Shown here in pieces: positions 12,308 to 21,935 of a stretch of DNA of 64,000 nt. Origin of the DNA: Microbulbifer sp. YPW1 (lineage in GTDB: Bacteria; Pseudomonadota; Gammaproteobacteria; Pseudomonadales; Cellvibrionaceae). The first letter of the stretch is position 1. Every line of letters begins with the position of its first letter. Location of the stretch: positions 3,050,001 to 3,114,000 of the forward strand of contig NZ_CP055157.1 in the NCBI RefSeq assembly GCF_013367775.1, in the 5' to 3' direction. The notes under the pieces were generated by a model that saw only the letters and a list, made by a program, of their open reading frames with translations, ran no database searches and was not told the DNA's origin. Made by a program: the position numbers and the translations under genes.

Positions 12308-13528
12308 ATGAGCAAGATCGATAAGGTGGTATTGGCGTATTCCGGCGGACTCGATACTTCAGTGATCGTGCGCTGGCTCCAGGATACCTACGGCTGCGAG
12401 GTCGTTACCTTTACCGCCGACATCGGTCAGGGTGAGGAGGTGGAACCGGCACGCGCCAAGGCTGAAGCCCTGGGCGTCAAGGAAATCTACATCGACGATC
12501 TGCGCGAAGAGTTCGTGCGTGATTTTGTCTTCCCCATGTTCCGCGCCAACACCATCTACGAAGGCGAATACCTGCTCGGCACCTCTATTGCCCGCCCGCT
12601 GATTGCCAAGCGCCTTATCGAGATCGCCAACGAGACCGGCGCCGATGCCATTTCCCACGGTGCCACCGGCAAAGGAAATGACCAGGTGCGTTTTGAGCTG
12701 GGCGCCTATGCGCTGAAGCCAGGCATCCAGGTGATTGCCCCCTGGCGTGAGTGGGACCTGAACTCCCGCGAAAAGCTGATGGAGTATTGCGAGCAGCACA
12801 AGATCCCGGTGGACTTTTCCAACAAGAAGAAAAAGTCCCCTTACTCCATGGATGCCAATCTGCTGCACATCTCCTACGAAGGTGGTGTGCTGGAAGAGCC
12901 CTGGGCCGAGGCCGAGGAAGATATGTGGCGCTGGAGTGTCAGCCCGGAAGCGGCGCCGGATCAGCCCACTTACATCACCCTGCAGTACGAAAAAGGCGAT
13001 CCGGTAGCGATCGATGGCGAGCGTTTGAGCCCCGCCACACTGCTGGAGAAACTGAACAAGTTGGGCGGCGCCAATGGTATTGGCCGCCTGGATATCGTCG
13101 AGAACCGCTACGTGGGTATGAAGTCCCGCGGCTGCTACGAAACTCCCGGCGGTACCATCATGCTTAAAGCGCACCGCGCGATCGAATCCATCACCCTGGA
13201 TCGGGAAGTCGCGCACCTGAAAGATGAACTGATGCCGCGCTACGCGAAACTGATTTACAACGGCTACTGGTGGTCCCCCGAACGCGAAATGCTGCAAGCG
13301 GCGATTGACCAGTCCCAGTCTGTGGTAAATGGCGAAGTTCGCCTGAAGCTGTACAAAGGTAGCGTCACCGCCGTCGGTCGCCGCTCTGAAGACAGTTTGT
13401 TTGATGAGCGCATCGCCACCTTTGAAGACGATGCGGGCGCCTACGACCAGAAAGATGCCGAAGGCTTCATCAAATTGAACGCCCTGCGCCTGCGAATTGC
13501 CGCGGGTAAAGGTAGAGACTTGATCTAA
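12308..13528 (+). CDS. argG: Argininosuccinate synthase
   Basis: ArgG condenses citrulline and aspartate with ATP to argininosuccinate, the penultimate step of arginine synthesis. The 406-residue product is the shorter ArgG type found in Pseudomonas. The ATP pyrophosphatase loop AYSGGLDTS lies at residues 10-18; further conserved blocks are [27 protein letters not shown] and [13 protein letters not shown] 12308 after AGAGGA is chosen; the open frame runs further upstream without similarity. It is transcribed alone, divergent from pyrC. Confidence 0.97.
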   Translation: MSKIDKVVLAYSGGLDTSVIVRWLQDTYGCEVVTFTADIGQGEEVEPARAKAEALGVKEIYIDDLREEFVRDFVFPMFRANTIYEGEYLLGTSIARPLIAKRLIEIANETGADAISHGATGKGNDQVRFELGAYALKPGIQVIAPWREWDLNSREKLMEYCEQHKIPVDFSNKKKKSPYSMDANLLHISYEGGVLEEPWAEAEEDMWRWSVSPEAAPDQPTYITLQYEKGDPVAIDGERLSPATLLEKLNKLGGANGIGRLDIVENRYVGMKSRGCYETPGGTIMLKAHRAIESITLDREVAHLKDELMPRYAKLIYNGYWWSPEREMLQAAIDQSQSVVNGEVRLKLYKGSVTAVGRRSEDSLFDERIATFEDDAGAYDQKDAEGFIKLNALRLRIAAGKGRDLI

Positions 13529-13671
13529 ATCAGTCGGAAACGGCGATTGAAGCGTTTAAATCGTCGTCTCTGTACCCGCCCGGTCTACCGTGAAGGGTAT
13601 AGCCGCTATTTCGCTGGCGGACCCTTCGCGCTTGACGGAAACGAATCTTAAAAAGCAACGGAAGTTACACC

Positions 13672-15132
13672 ATGAGCACAACGGTGGCAGAGGCCGGCAA
13701 GTTGCCGGACTATGACTACAACATCGTGCGCCAGTTCACCATCATGTCGGTGGTCTGGGGTATCGTTGGTATGGGCGTCGGCGTTCTCATCGCCGCACAG
13801 CTGGCATGGCCGGCGCTGAATGACCTTTGGCAGCCCTTCACGCACTTTGGTCGCCTGCGACCCCTGCACACCAACGCGGTGATTTTCGCGTTTGGCGGCA
13901 GCGTGCTGTTTGCGACTTCCTACTATGTCGTCCAGCGCACCTGTCAGACCCGCCTCTGGGGCGGCTGGTTGATCCCGTTCACTTTCTGGGGTTGGCAGGT
14001 TGTCATTATCGGTGCCGCGATTACCCTGCCGCTGGGTCTTACCTCAGCGAAGGAATATGCGGAGCTCGAATGGCCGCTGGATATCCTGATTGCGCTGGTG
14101 TGGGTCGCCTATGCCATTGTGTTCTTTGGCACCATCGTCAAGCGTCGCACCTCCCACATTTATGTAGCTAACTGGTTCTTTGGTGCATACATCATCACCA
14201 TTGCTGTGCTGCATATCGTCAACAACCTCGAAGTGCCGGTGAGTGCGTGGAAGTCCTACTCCATGTTCGCCGGTACCACTGATGCGATGATCCAGTGGTG
14301 GTACGGCCACAACGCGGTAGGCTTCTTCCTGACTGCTGCCTTCCTCGGCATCATGTACTACTTCGTGCCCAAGCAGGCTGGCCGCCCGGTATATTCCTAC
14401 CAGCTGTCCATCGTGCACTTCTGGGCGCTGATCTCCATCTATGTATGGGCCGGTGGTCACCACCTGCATTACTCCGCACTGCCGGACTGGACCCAGAGCC
14501 TGGCGATGATCATGTCCGTGATCCTGCTGGCGCCTTCCTGGGGCGGCATGATCAACGGCATCATGACCCTGTCCGGTGCCTGGCACAAACTGCGCACCGA
14601 CCCGACCCTGCGCTTCCTGGTGGTATCCCTGTCCTTCTATGGCATGTCCACCTTCGAAGGCCCGATGATGTCCATCAAGACCGTGAACGCACTGTCGCAT
14701 AACACCGACTGGACTGTGGGCCACGTGCACTCCGGTGCCCTTGGCTGGGTGGCAATGATCTCCATCGGTGCGCTGTACCACCTGGTACCGGTACTGTGGA
14801 ACCGCAAAGAAATGTTCAGCGTGAAGCTGATCAACGCACACTTCTGGCTGGCTACCGTAGGTACCGTACTGTACATCGCCGCCATGTGGGTGAACGGTAT
14901 TACCCAGGGCCTGATGTGGCGCGCCTTTAACGCCGACGGCACCCTGACCTACAGCTTTGTGGAAAGTGTGATTGCCAGCCACCCGGGCTACATCGTTCGC
15001 TGGTTGGGCGGTGCCTTCTTCCTGACAGGTATGTTCCTGATGGCTTACAACGTATTCCGCACCATCACCGATGCGCCGCGGGAAGGCGAAGTGCGTCACG
15101 ACGAAAACCTGCCGGTTGCGAAGAACGTTTAA
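13672..15132 (+). CDS. ccoN: Cytochrome cbb3 oxidase subunit I (CcoN)
   Basis: CcoN is the catalytic inner-membrane subunit of the high-affinity cbb3 terminal oxidase, reducing O2 with electrons from c-type cytochromes. The 486-residue protein has about 12 membrane helices. Seen are the heme ligand block [10 protein letters not shown], the CuB ligands [10 protein letters not shown] and [10 protein letters not shown], the VYSYQLS tyrosine expected to crosslink, and [11 protein letters not shown] with the high-spin and low-spin heme histidines. ATG 13672 follows CGGAAG. It is first in ccoNOQP. No convincing FNR/ANR box was seen in the 143 bases upstream; one TTGAA-GCGT-TTAAA stretch (about 13549) is only a weak resemblance. 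Confidence 0.97.
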   Translation: MSTTVAEAGKLPDYDYNIVRQFTIMSVVWGIVGMGVGVLIAAQLAWPALNDLWQPFTHFGRLRPLHTNAVIFAFGGSVLFATSYYVVQRTCQTRLWGGWLIPFTFWGWQVVIIGAAITLPLGLTSAKEYAELEWPLDILIALVWVAYAIVFFGTIVKRRTSHIYVANWFFGAYIITIAVLHIVNNLEVPVSAWKSYSMFAGTTDAMIQWWYGHNAVGFFLTAAFLGIMYYFVPKQAGRPVYSYQLSIVHFWALISIYVWAGGHHLHYSALPDWTQSLAMIMSVILLAPSWGGMINGIMTLSGAWHKLRTDPTLRFLVVSLSFYGMSTFEGPMMSIKTVNALSHNTDWTVGHVHSGALGWVAMISIGALYHLVPVLWNRKEMFSVKLINAHFWLATVGTVLYIAAMWVNGITQGLMWRAFNADGTLTYSFVESVIASHPGYIVRWLGGAFFLTGMFLMAYNVFRTITDAPREGEVRHDENLPVAKNV

Positions 15133-15144
15133 GGGGAATCGATC

Positions 15145-15762
15145 GTGAAGAATCATGACATCGTAGAAAAGAACATCGGTCTGATGATGGTGCTGATCGT
15201 TGTGGCGATCAGCTTCGGCGCCCTGGTGGAAATCGTTCCCCAGTTCTTTACCACCAATAACAATGAGCCCATTGCGGGCCTCAAACCGCTGGGTCCGGTG
15301 GAACTGGAAGGCCGCGATATTTATATCCGCGAAGGCTGCCACGTTTGCCACACCCAGATGGTGCGTCCGCTGCGCGCTGAAGTAGAGCGTTACGGCCATT
15401 ACTCCATGGCCCAGGAGCATGTGTACGAGCATCCGTTCCTGTGGGGCTCCAAGCGCACTGGGCCGGATCTGGCGCGTGTGGGTGGCCGTTACTCTGACGA
15501 GTGGCACCGCGCGCACCTGTACGATCCGCGCAACGTTGTGCCCGAGTCGATCATGCCTTCCTATCCCTGGCTGTTCGACAACGTCATCACTGGCGAAGAC
15601 ACCGCAGCCAAGATGCGCGCCCTGCGTTTCGCGGGTGTGCCTTACACCGATGAAGATATCGCGAATGCCAGCAAGCCGTTTGTTGGTGGCCGGGTTACCG
15701 AAATCGACGCACTGGTAGCCTACCTGCAGCAGCTGGGTACCCTGGTGCAGCAGAAGCGCTAA
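15145..15762 (+). CDS. ccoO: Cytochrome cbb3 oxidase subunit II (CcoO)
   Basis: CcoO is a membrane-anchored monoheme cytochrome c that passes electrons from CcoP to CcoN. The 205-residue protein has one amino-terminal helix (about 12-32), the covalent heme motif [13 protein letters not shown] near residue 65 and a Met ligand candidate in [11 protein letters not shown]. Start is GTG 15145, 12 bases after ccoN, preceded by AAGGGGA. Confidence 0.97.
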   Translation: MKNHDIVEKNIGLMMVLIVVAISFGALVEIVPQFFTTNNNEPIAGLKPLGPVELEGRDIYIREGCHVCHTQMVRPLRAEVERYGHYSMAQEHVYEHPFLWGSKRTGPDLARVGGRYSDEWHRAHLYDPRNVVPESIMPSYPWLFDNVITGEDTAAKMRALRFAGVPYTDEDIANASKPFVGGRVTEIDALVAYLQQLGTLVQQKR

Positions 15763-15774
15763 GCGAGGTCATCG

Positions 15775-15999
15775 GTGGATATCGATATTCTGCGGCAGAT
15801 CGGCGTTGTACTGGGTTCACTGGCATTTCTGGGTATCTGCTGGTGGGCCTTTTCCCCGAAGCGCAAAAAGCGCTTTGAAGAGGACGCCAAACTTCCGTTT
15901 GCTGACGAGCAAGAAACTTCTGACAAGGCCGCTCGCAAGAGCGAAACCAGTACCGGCGAAGAAGCCGGCGAGAAACAGGAACAGGGGCAGGACAAATGA
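15775..15999 (+). CDS. ccoQ: Cytochrome cbb3 oxidase subunit CcoQ
   Basis: CcoQ is a small non-catalytic subunit that stabilises the cbb3 complex. The 74-residue product has one helix (about 8-24) ending FSPKRKKRFEEDAKLPF, the typical CcoQ border, then a highly charged Glu/Lys tail. Start GTG 15775 lies 12 bases after ccoO. Its end overlaps the ccoP start by four bases (ATGA), so the two are translationally coupled. Confidence 0.92.
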   Translation: MDIDILRQIGVVLGSLAFLGICWWAFSPKRKKRFEEDAKLPFADEQETSDKAARKSETSTGEEAGEKQEQGQDK

Positions 16000-16904
16000 G
16001 TACATTTTGGAGTGTTTGGGTAATTGTGCTCACCCTCGCCAATCTAGGATTGGTAACTTGGGTTCTTTTCGCTAACCGCAAAGTGGCGGTGGACGATCAG
16101 GACGATCCGGAAAACCGCACCACTGGCCATATTTACGATGGCATTGAGGAGTACGACAACCCGCTGCCGAAATGGTGGTTCCTGTTGTTCGTGCTGACCC
16201 TGGTGTTCTCTGCCATTTACCTGGTGATTTACCCGGGCATGGGTAACTTCAAGGGTATTGGCGGCTGGACTTCCGTGGGTGCGCTCAAGGCTGATCAGGC
16301 CAAGGCGCAGGCGGAGTTCAAGGAAACCTTCGGCCAGTACGTGGATATGCCGATCGAGAAAATTGCCGAAAGCCGCGAAGCGCTCAAAATGGGTGCGCGG
16401 ATCTTTGCCAACAACTGCTCCGTTTGTCACGGTGCTGATGGTGGTGGTAACTACGGCTTCCCGAACCTGACCGATAACGACTGGCTGTACGGTGGCACCC
16501 CGGAGAAAATCCTGGAGACCCTGCACAACGGTCGCCAGGGCATGATGCCTGCCCAGGGCCCGATCATCGGTGAAGACGGCGTGAAGAATACCGCTGAATA
16601 TGTGCTGGCCATGAATGGTCTCGAGCACGACGCGGCGATGGCAGAGCAGGGCAAACAGGTATTCGGTACCGTGTGTATGGCCTGTCACGGCGCGGACGGT
16701 AAGGGCAATATTGCGCTGGGTGCGCCGAACCTGACCGATGACATCTGGCTCTACGGCGGTACCCGCGAAGAGATCCAGCACACCATTCGCGGTGGCCGTA
16801 GCAACCACATGCCGGCCCAGAAAGACAAACTGCGTGAAGACAAGATTCGTCTGGTCGCAGCCTATGTCTACAGTCTGTCGCGTCAGGAAGACGTTCAGCA
16901 GTAA
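15996..16904 (+). CDS. ccoP: Cytochrome cbb3 oxidase subunit III (CcoP), diheme
   Basis: CcoP is the diheme cytochrome c that accepts electrons for the cbb3 oxidase. The 302-residue protein has two amino-terminal helices (about 3-23 and 58-78) and two cytochrome c domains with CSVCHGADGGG near residue 143 and CMACHGADGKG near 228. Met ligand candidates are in MMPAQGP and HMPAQKD. ATG 15996 overlaps the ccoQ stop. Two amino-terminal helices are the standard arrangement in gammaproteobacteria. Confidence 0.97.
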   Translation: MSTFWSVWVIVLTLANLGLVTWVLFANRKVAVDDQDDPENRTTGHIYDGIEEYDNPLPKWWFLLFVLTLVFSAIYLVIYPGMGNFKGIGGWTSVGALKADQAKAQAEFKETFGQYVDMPIEKIAESREALKMGARIFANNCSVCHGADGGGNYGFPNLTDNDWLYGGTPEKILETLHNGRQGMMPAQGPIIGEDGVKNTAEYVLAMNGLEHDAAMAEQGKQVFGTVCMACHGADGKGNIALGAPNLTDDIWLYGGTREEIQHTIRGGRSNHMPAQKDKLREDKIRLVAAYVYSLSRQEDVQQ

Positions 16905-17065
16905 ATCAGCGGACATTTAAACGCTGAGTCAAGGAATGGGCGGTGGCCTCGCGCCGCCGCCCAGATCGCTGGAAGGGCACGCAGGGAAGAAAAACAAGCC
17001 TCATTGCATGTCGTAAGTCATTGCAGTCGTGACCCGATCCGGTCTTTTTCGGGAAGAGAGGTTTT

Positions 17066-18481
17066 GTGAGCGATAGAATACCCACCCGCGAAGAGCAGGA
17101 AGGCGATGGCGAAGTCCGCTACCGCATGCTCTACGAATCCGACGACAAGGTTTATATTCGTCACATCCGTGGCGTTTACACCCGTATCCGTAAATACACC
17201 GGCCTGCCGCTGTTGTTGGCCTTCTTCTTTATCCCCTGGCTCAATATCGATGGGCACCAGGCGGTTCATTTCGATCTTCCCGCACGCCAGTTCCATATTC
17301 TGTGGATGACATTTGGTCCCCAGGACGGATTCCTGCTTGGCTGGTTACTGATCATCGCGGCCTTTGCGCTGTTTGCGGTGACAACCTGGCTCGGCCGGGT
17401 GTGGTGCGGGTTTACCTGCCCACAGACGGTGTGGACCCTGATGTTTATCTGGGCGGAGCGGGTATGTGAGGGTGACCGCAGCAAGCGTATGAAGCTCGAT
17501 GCGGCCCCCTGGAGTGCAGAAAAGGTACTGCGTAAGGGTGGCACCCATGCCATCTGGCTGCTGATCTCGCTCGCCACCGCACTGGCTTTTGTCGGGTACT
17601 TTTACGGCATCCGCGACCTGGTGGTGGATCTGGCCACGTTGAAGGCCCATCCCCAGGGCGCTTTCTGGGTGGCGTTTTTCACCTTTGCTACCTACATGAA
17701 CGCGGGATTCCTGCGCGAGCAGGTGTGCAAGTACATGTGCCCCTATGCGCGTTTCCAGTCGGTCATGTACGACAAGGATACCCTCGCGGTCTACTACGAT
17801 GCGCGGCGCGGCGAGGCGCGCGGGCCGCGCAAAAAGAATATCGATTACAAGGCCCAGGGCATGGGCGATTGCATTGATTGCTACTGGTGTGTGCAGGTGT
17901 GCCCTGTGGATATCGATATCCGCGACGGCATGCAGTACGAATGCATCAATTGCGGACTGTGCGTGGATGCCTGTAACAGCGTCATGGACAAGATGGAATA
18001 TCCCCGGGGGCTGATCCGCTTTACCTCCGAGGACGAGCTGGAAACCGGCAAAACCCAGTTCGCGCGGCCGCGCCTGTTTGGTTACGGGCTGGTGCTGGCA
18101 TTGATGCTGGGGCTGTTTGCGCAGCAGGTGATGACGCGCTCGCCGGTTTCGGCGGAGGTGTTGCGAGACCGCGGTGCGCGGATGTACCGGATTTCCCAGG
18201 GCATGGTGCAGAACGTCTATACGGTCAAGATCAACAATATGGACCAGAAGCCGCACCAGTTCTCGATCAGTATCGAGGGCAAGCCCGGGTATGACTACTC
18301 GTTGCGGATGCAGCGGGGCATGCAGATCAAGCCCGGCGAGATATACTCCGTGCCAATCCGGGTGAGCGTGCCGAAGGCGCAGCTCGAAGAAACAAAACAC
18401 GATATCGTCATTGTGATCCAGGCGAAGGATGCTCCGGAGCTGGAGGATCGCCACAAAACGGTATTTATCGGCCCCAAATAG
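17066..18481 (+). CDS. ccoG: Cytochrome oxidase accessory protein CcoG
   Basis: CcoG is a membrane iron-sulfur protein that reduces Cu(II) for delivery to the cbb3 oxidase. The 471-residue protein has about five helices, an early CGFTCPQTVW motif, CKYMCPYARF, two ferredoxin-type clusters CIDCYWCVQVCP and CINCGLCVDAC, and a carboxy-terminal periplasmic Ig-like domain (FixG type) from about residue 350. Start GTG 17066 is preceded by AGAGAGG. It lies 161 bases after ccoP, within the same cluster of assembly genes. Confidence 0.96.
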   Translation: MSDRIPTREEQEGDGEVRYRMLYESDDKVYIRHIRGVYTRIRKYTGLPLLLAFFFIPWLNIDGHQAVHFDLPARQFHILWMTFGPQDGFLLGWLLIIAAFALFAVTTWLGRVWCGFTCPQTVWTLMFIWAERVCEGDRSKRMKLDAAPWSAEKVLRKGGTHAIWLLISLATALAFVGYFYGIRDLVVDLATLKAHPQGAFWVAFFTFATYMNAGFLREQVCKYMCPYARFQSVMYDKDTLAVYYDARRGEARGPRKKNIDYKAQGMGDCIDCYWCVQVCPVDIDIRDGMQYECINCGLCVDACNSVMDKMEYPRGLIRFTSEDELETGKTQFARPRLFGYGLVLALMLGLFAQQVMTRSPVSAEVLRDRGARMYRISQGMVQNVYTVKINNMDQKPHQFSISIEGKPGYDYSLRMQRGMQIKPGEIYSVPIRVSVPKAQLEETKHDIVIVIQAKDAPELEDRHKTVFIGPK

Positions 18482-18556
18482 CGGGATCCTGATCCCGGCT
18501 AGCCTCCCGGGGTGTCCCGCGCCCGCAGTCCGTGTTACACGGGCTTTTATCTATCA

Positions 18557-19108
18557 ATGGTTGAGCAATTAGTGTCACACAAAGCGGATAAACAAACGCC
18601 GGCTCCCTGGTACCGCGAGCCCTGGTTCTGGATGGTAATGGCGCCACTGATTCTGGTGGTCGTGGTGTCGTTTACCATGGTCTCCATCGCCGTGCGCCAC
18701 GGCGACGACGTGGTGAGCGATACGTATTACAAAGACAGCCGCATGTATCACTACAGTGCGGAACAGGATCAGCGTGCCCGGGAATTGAACCTGGCGGGAA
18801 TGCTGTTGTTCTCCCCGGAAGACAAGACCGTATCCCTGGATCTTCGCGGTCAGGTCGAGTTCCCGGAAAAGCTGCTGCTGACCCTGAGTCACCCGGTGGA
18901 GGCAGATCTGGATGCGCATGTGGTGCTGGAGCAGATATCCATCGGCCGCTATCGGGGCAAGGTCGAGGCACCCCTGCAGCACCGCTGGTATCTGCAGGTT
19001 ATGCCGGAGCTGGATCCGGAGCAGTTCCGCGATGCCCAGTGGCGTCTAAAAGGGGAAATCAACTTTGACATCGGCAATGGAGTGCCCCTGAAGCCCGTCG
19101 AGCCGTGA
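18557..19108 (+). CDS. ccoH: FixH/CcoH family assembly protein
   Basis: FixH (CcoH) proteins interact with the copper ATPase and cbb3 subunits during assembly and are needed for a stable complex. The 183-residue product has a short cytoplasmic end, the PWYREPWFWMVMAPL helix entry (helix about 27-47), the conserved GDDVVSDTYYKDS block after the helix, then a periplasmic beta domain ending in short strands. The ATG at 18557 (MVEQLVSHK) is chosen; an earlier in-frame start at 18512 exists. It ends four bases before ccoI. Confidence 0.92.
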   Translation: MVEQLVSHKADKQTPAPWYREPWFWMVMAPLILVVVVSFTMVSIAVRHGDDVVSDTYYKDSRMYHYSAEQDQRARELNLAGMLLFSPEDKTVSLDLRGQVEFPEKLLLTLSHPVEADLDAHVVLEQISIGRYRGKVEAPLQHRWYLQVMPELDPEQFRDAQWRLKGEINFDIGNGVPLKPVEP

Positions 19109-19112
19109 GCCT

Positions 19113-21611
19113 ATGACTGACCCGCTCGCTTCTGCACCCGCCGCTTCTTCCTGCGATTCTCCAGTACATCCGGTGGATTGTTACCACTGTGGCCTGCCGG
19201 TGGCTGAAGGCAGCCACTATGCGGTGCTGATCGACGGTGTGCGCCAGCCCATGTGTTGCCCCGGGTGCGAAGCGGTGGCGGGCGCCATCGTGGCCGGTGG
19301 GCTCGACAATTTCTATCGCTTCCGCGAACAGAGCAGTGAGCGCCCGGAAGGCGCTCCGCAAGAAGCGCGCTGGAGCGCCTACGACCTGCCGGAAGTGCAG
19401 GGTGAATTTGTCCGCGCGTTTGACGACCATAAATCTGCCACTTCTTCTCCGGAAACACTGCAGGTGGCGAGCCTTCTGGTCAGTGGAATTACCTGTGCCG
19501 CCTGTGTGTGGCTGATCGAAAAGCACCTGCTGCGACTGCCTGGGGTAGAGCGGGTCTCGGTCAATGCCAGCACCCACCGCGCCCAGGTGGTGTTCGATCC
19601 ACAGCAGACCCCGGTCAGCCAATTGTTTTCCTCGCTCGCGGCTATCGGCTATCGCCCGGCGCCCGCTACAGCGGCCAACAGTGAGCGCCTGATCCAGCAG
19701 GAGCGCCGCGCCGCCATGCGCCGGCTCGGTGTCGCGGGGCTGGGAACCATGCAGGTAATGATGTTTGCCATCGCCCTGTATTTTGGCGGCAGCAAGGGTA
19801 TCGACAGCCAGTTCGAGCAGTTTTTCCGCTGGGTCTCCCTGGTGGTGGCCACCCCGGTGGTGTGTTACGCGGCGCAACCGTTCTTTGCCGCCGCCTGGCG
19901 GGCATTGCGCAGCGGCCAGCTGGTGATGGATGTCCCCGTATCCCTCGCCATCGGACTGGCCTATGGAGCCAGCGTCTACGCAACCGTGTTCGAGACCGGC
20001 GAGGTCTACTTTGAATCGGTTTCCATGTTTACCTTCTTCCTGTTGCTGGGGCGCGCGGTAGAAATGCGCGCGCGGCATCGGGCCGGGCTGGCCAGCGGCG
20101 GTCTGGCGCAATTGCTACCGCTCGCAGCCATGCGCCTGGACGATTCCGGCAACGCCGAATCGGTACCGGTGACGGCGCTGGTCGCCGGTGACCGGATACT
20201 GCTGCGCCCGGGCGACACCATTCCAGCGGACGGTATCGTGCTCGATGGCGAAAGCGGGGTGGACGAGTCGGTACTCACCGGCGAATCGGCCCTGCAACAG
20301 AAACAGATCGACAGCCCGGTGTTTGCCGGCAGCGTGAACGGCGATTCCTCACTCACCGTGCGGGTCAGTGCGGCCGGCAGCAGCACCCGCTTGTCCGCCA
20401 TCGAAAAGCTGGTAGAGCAGGCTCAGCTGGACAAGCCCACTCAGGTGGCGTTGGCAGACCGGCTCGCGGGCCGGTTTATTGCCGCGGTCCTGTGTATCGC
20501 GGTGGCCGCATTTGTCTTCTGGTGGCAGCAGGCGCCGGAGCGCGCCTTCTGGGTGGCACTATCGGTGCTGGTAGTGACCTGTCCCTGTGCACTGTCCCTG
20601 GCAACGCCCGCGGCACTGGCCGCTGCCACCCTGCGCCTGCAGCAACTCGGCCTTTTGGTAGCCAAGGGGCATGTACTGGAAACCCTGCCGCGGCTCACGC
20701 GGGTAATTTTCGACAAGACCGGCACCCTGACCGAAGGCGAGCCGCGACTGCGTGCGGTGATACCACTGCGCGAGGGTGTGGCCGAGAGCGAGATCCGGGA
20801 TATCGCGGCGGCGTTGGAAAGCCACAATAACCATCCCCTGGCGCGGGCTTTCCGCTCCTGGTTTGGCAATCGCCCGGTGCGGGAACTGCGGTCGGTCACC
20901 GGTCGCGGGGTTGCAGGCATCTGCGCAGAGACCCCCTATCGCCTCGGGCGACAGGATTTTGTGCGCGAGCTGGCGAAAGATTCGGCTCCGTCGCTGCAAG
21001 TACCCGCGGCGCCGGGGCAGTGGTTATTGCTGGGGGACCCAGAGGGACCTGTGGCCTGGCTGGGCTTGGGCGATACGGTGCGGCCGAGCGCGGCCGAATC
21101 GGTGGCCGCGCTGCGCGACCAGGGTCTGGAAGCAGAGCTGCTGAGTGGTGATCAGTCGGAGGAAGTGCCGCGCCTGGCGGAAGTCACCGGAATCGCCGAT
21201 TTCCGCGGTGGGGCCTCGCCAGAACAGAAGCTCGCGCACTTGCGCAAGCTGCAGTCCGAGGGGCAGCGGCTGCTGATGGTGGGGGACGGCATCAACGACG
21301 TGCCCGTGTTATCCGGGGCAGATGTTTCAGTTGCCATGATGTCGGCAGCGGATCTGGCGCAGTCCCGTGCCGATGCGATCCTGCTGCAGGGCGATCTGCG
21401 CGCATTGCCTCGCGCCTTTGAATTGGCGCGCAAGTGTCGCACAATTATTCGCCAGAACCTGACCTGGGCGATTCTGTACAACGCCCTGGCGTTGCCGCTC
21501 GCGTTTCTTGGTCTGGTGCCGCCGTGGGCCGCTGCCATCGGTATGTCGCTGAGCTCGCTGCTGGTGGTGGTCAATGCTTTGCGTCTGTCGCGCTGGCAAC
21601 CGGCCACCTAG
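19113..21611 (+). CDS. ccoI: Copper-exporting P1B-type ATPase CcoI/FixI
   Basis: CcoI pumps copper out of the cytoplasm for CuB insertion into CcoN. The 832-residue protein starts with a cysteine-rich region (CYHCGLPV, CCPGCEAV), then an HMA domain with GITCAACVW near residue 127, membrane helices, the actuator motif TGES, the transport motif CPCALS in a helix, the phosphorylation site DKTGTLTEG, SHNNHPLA nucleotide block and GDGINDVPVL. All catalytic motifs look intact. It starts four bases after ccoH and is followed by ccoS. Confidence 0.97.
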   Translation: MTDPLASAPAASSCDSPVHPVDCYHCGLPVAEGSHYAVLIDGVRQPMCCPGCEAVAGAIVAGGLDNFYRFREQSSERPEGAPQEARWSAYDLPEVQGEFVRAFDDHKSATSSPETLQVASLLVSGITCAACVWLIEKHLLRLPGVERVSVNASTHRAQVVFDPQQTPVSQLFSSLAAIGYRPAPATAANSERLIQQERRAAMRRLGVAGLGTMQVMMFAIALYFGGSKGIDSQFEQFFRWVSLVVATPVVCYAAQPFFAAAWRALRSGQLVMDVPVSLAIGLAYGASVYATVFETGEVYFESVSMFTFFLLLGRAVEMRARHRAGLASGGLAQLLPLAAMRLDDSGNAESVPVTALVAGDRILLRPGDTIPADGIVLDGESGVDESVLTGESALQQKQIDSPVFAGSVNGDSSLTVRVSAAGSSTRLSAIEKLVEQAQLDKPTQVALADRLAGRFIAAVLCIAVAAFVFWWQQAPERAFWVALSVLVVTCPCALSLATPAALAAATLRLQQLGLLVAKGHVLETLPRLTRVIFDKTGTLTEGEPRLRAVIPLREGVAESEIRDIAAALESHNNHPLARAFRSWFGNRPVRELRSVTGRGVAGICAETPYRLGRQDFVRELAKDSAPSLQVPAAPGQWLLLGDPEGPVAWLGLGDTVRPSAAESVAALRDQGLEAELLSGDQSEEVPRLAEVTGIADFRGGASPEQKLAHLRKLQSEGQRLLMVGDGINDVPVLSGADVSVAMMSAADLAQSRADAILLQGDLRALPRAFELARKCRTIIRQNLTWAILYNALALPLAFLGLVPPWAAAIGMSLSSLLVVVNALRLSRWQPAT

Positions 21612-21698
21612 CGCCTGCTAGATAGTGCAGTCGACGCGCTTGCCAATGGGGCGCGCGCCGTTCGGCAAATTTTTCCGAATTGTTTTTCGAGGTAACAC

Positions 21699-21935
21699 GT
21701 GGACAGTATTTTCCTGCTGGTACCCATTGTCATTTTGTTTGTCGCCGGTGCGGTGAAGCTGTTCTTCTGGGCCGTTAACAACGGGCAGTACGACGATCTG
21801 GAGACTGAGGGACGTCGCATACTGTTTGATGACGATGCGCCGCGTCACACCCCGCCACAGGGGGAGAGCACCGAGCATCGGGATTTCGAGGCGCGCGCGG
21901 ATTCCGGTGTGGATAACGTGGATGGAAATCGATAA
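21699..21935 (+). CDS. ccoS: Cbb3 oxidase maturation protein CcoS
   Basis: CcoS is a small single-span protein required for cofactor insertion into cbb3 oxidase. The 78-residue product has one helix (about 3-22), the FFWAVNNGQYDDLETEGRRI block typical of CcoS, then a hydrophilic tail. GTG 21699 is preceded by GAGGTAAC. The last base of its stop is shared with the ATG of the next gene. Confidence 0.94.
   Translation: MDSIFLLVPIVILFVAGAVKLFFWAVNNGQYDDLETEGRRILFDDDAPRHTPPQGESTEHRDFEARADSGVDNVDGNR

Noticed and set aside
14044..15516. 490-codon minus-strand frame opposite ccoN/ccoO
   Set aside because: Shadow of the coding strand in GC-rich DNA; His/Gln-rich composition without motifs.
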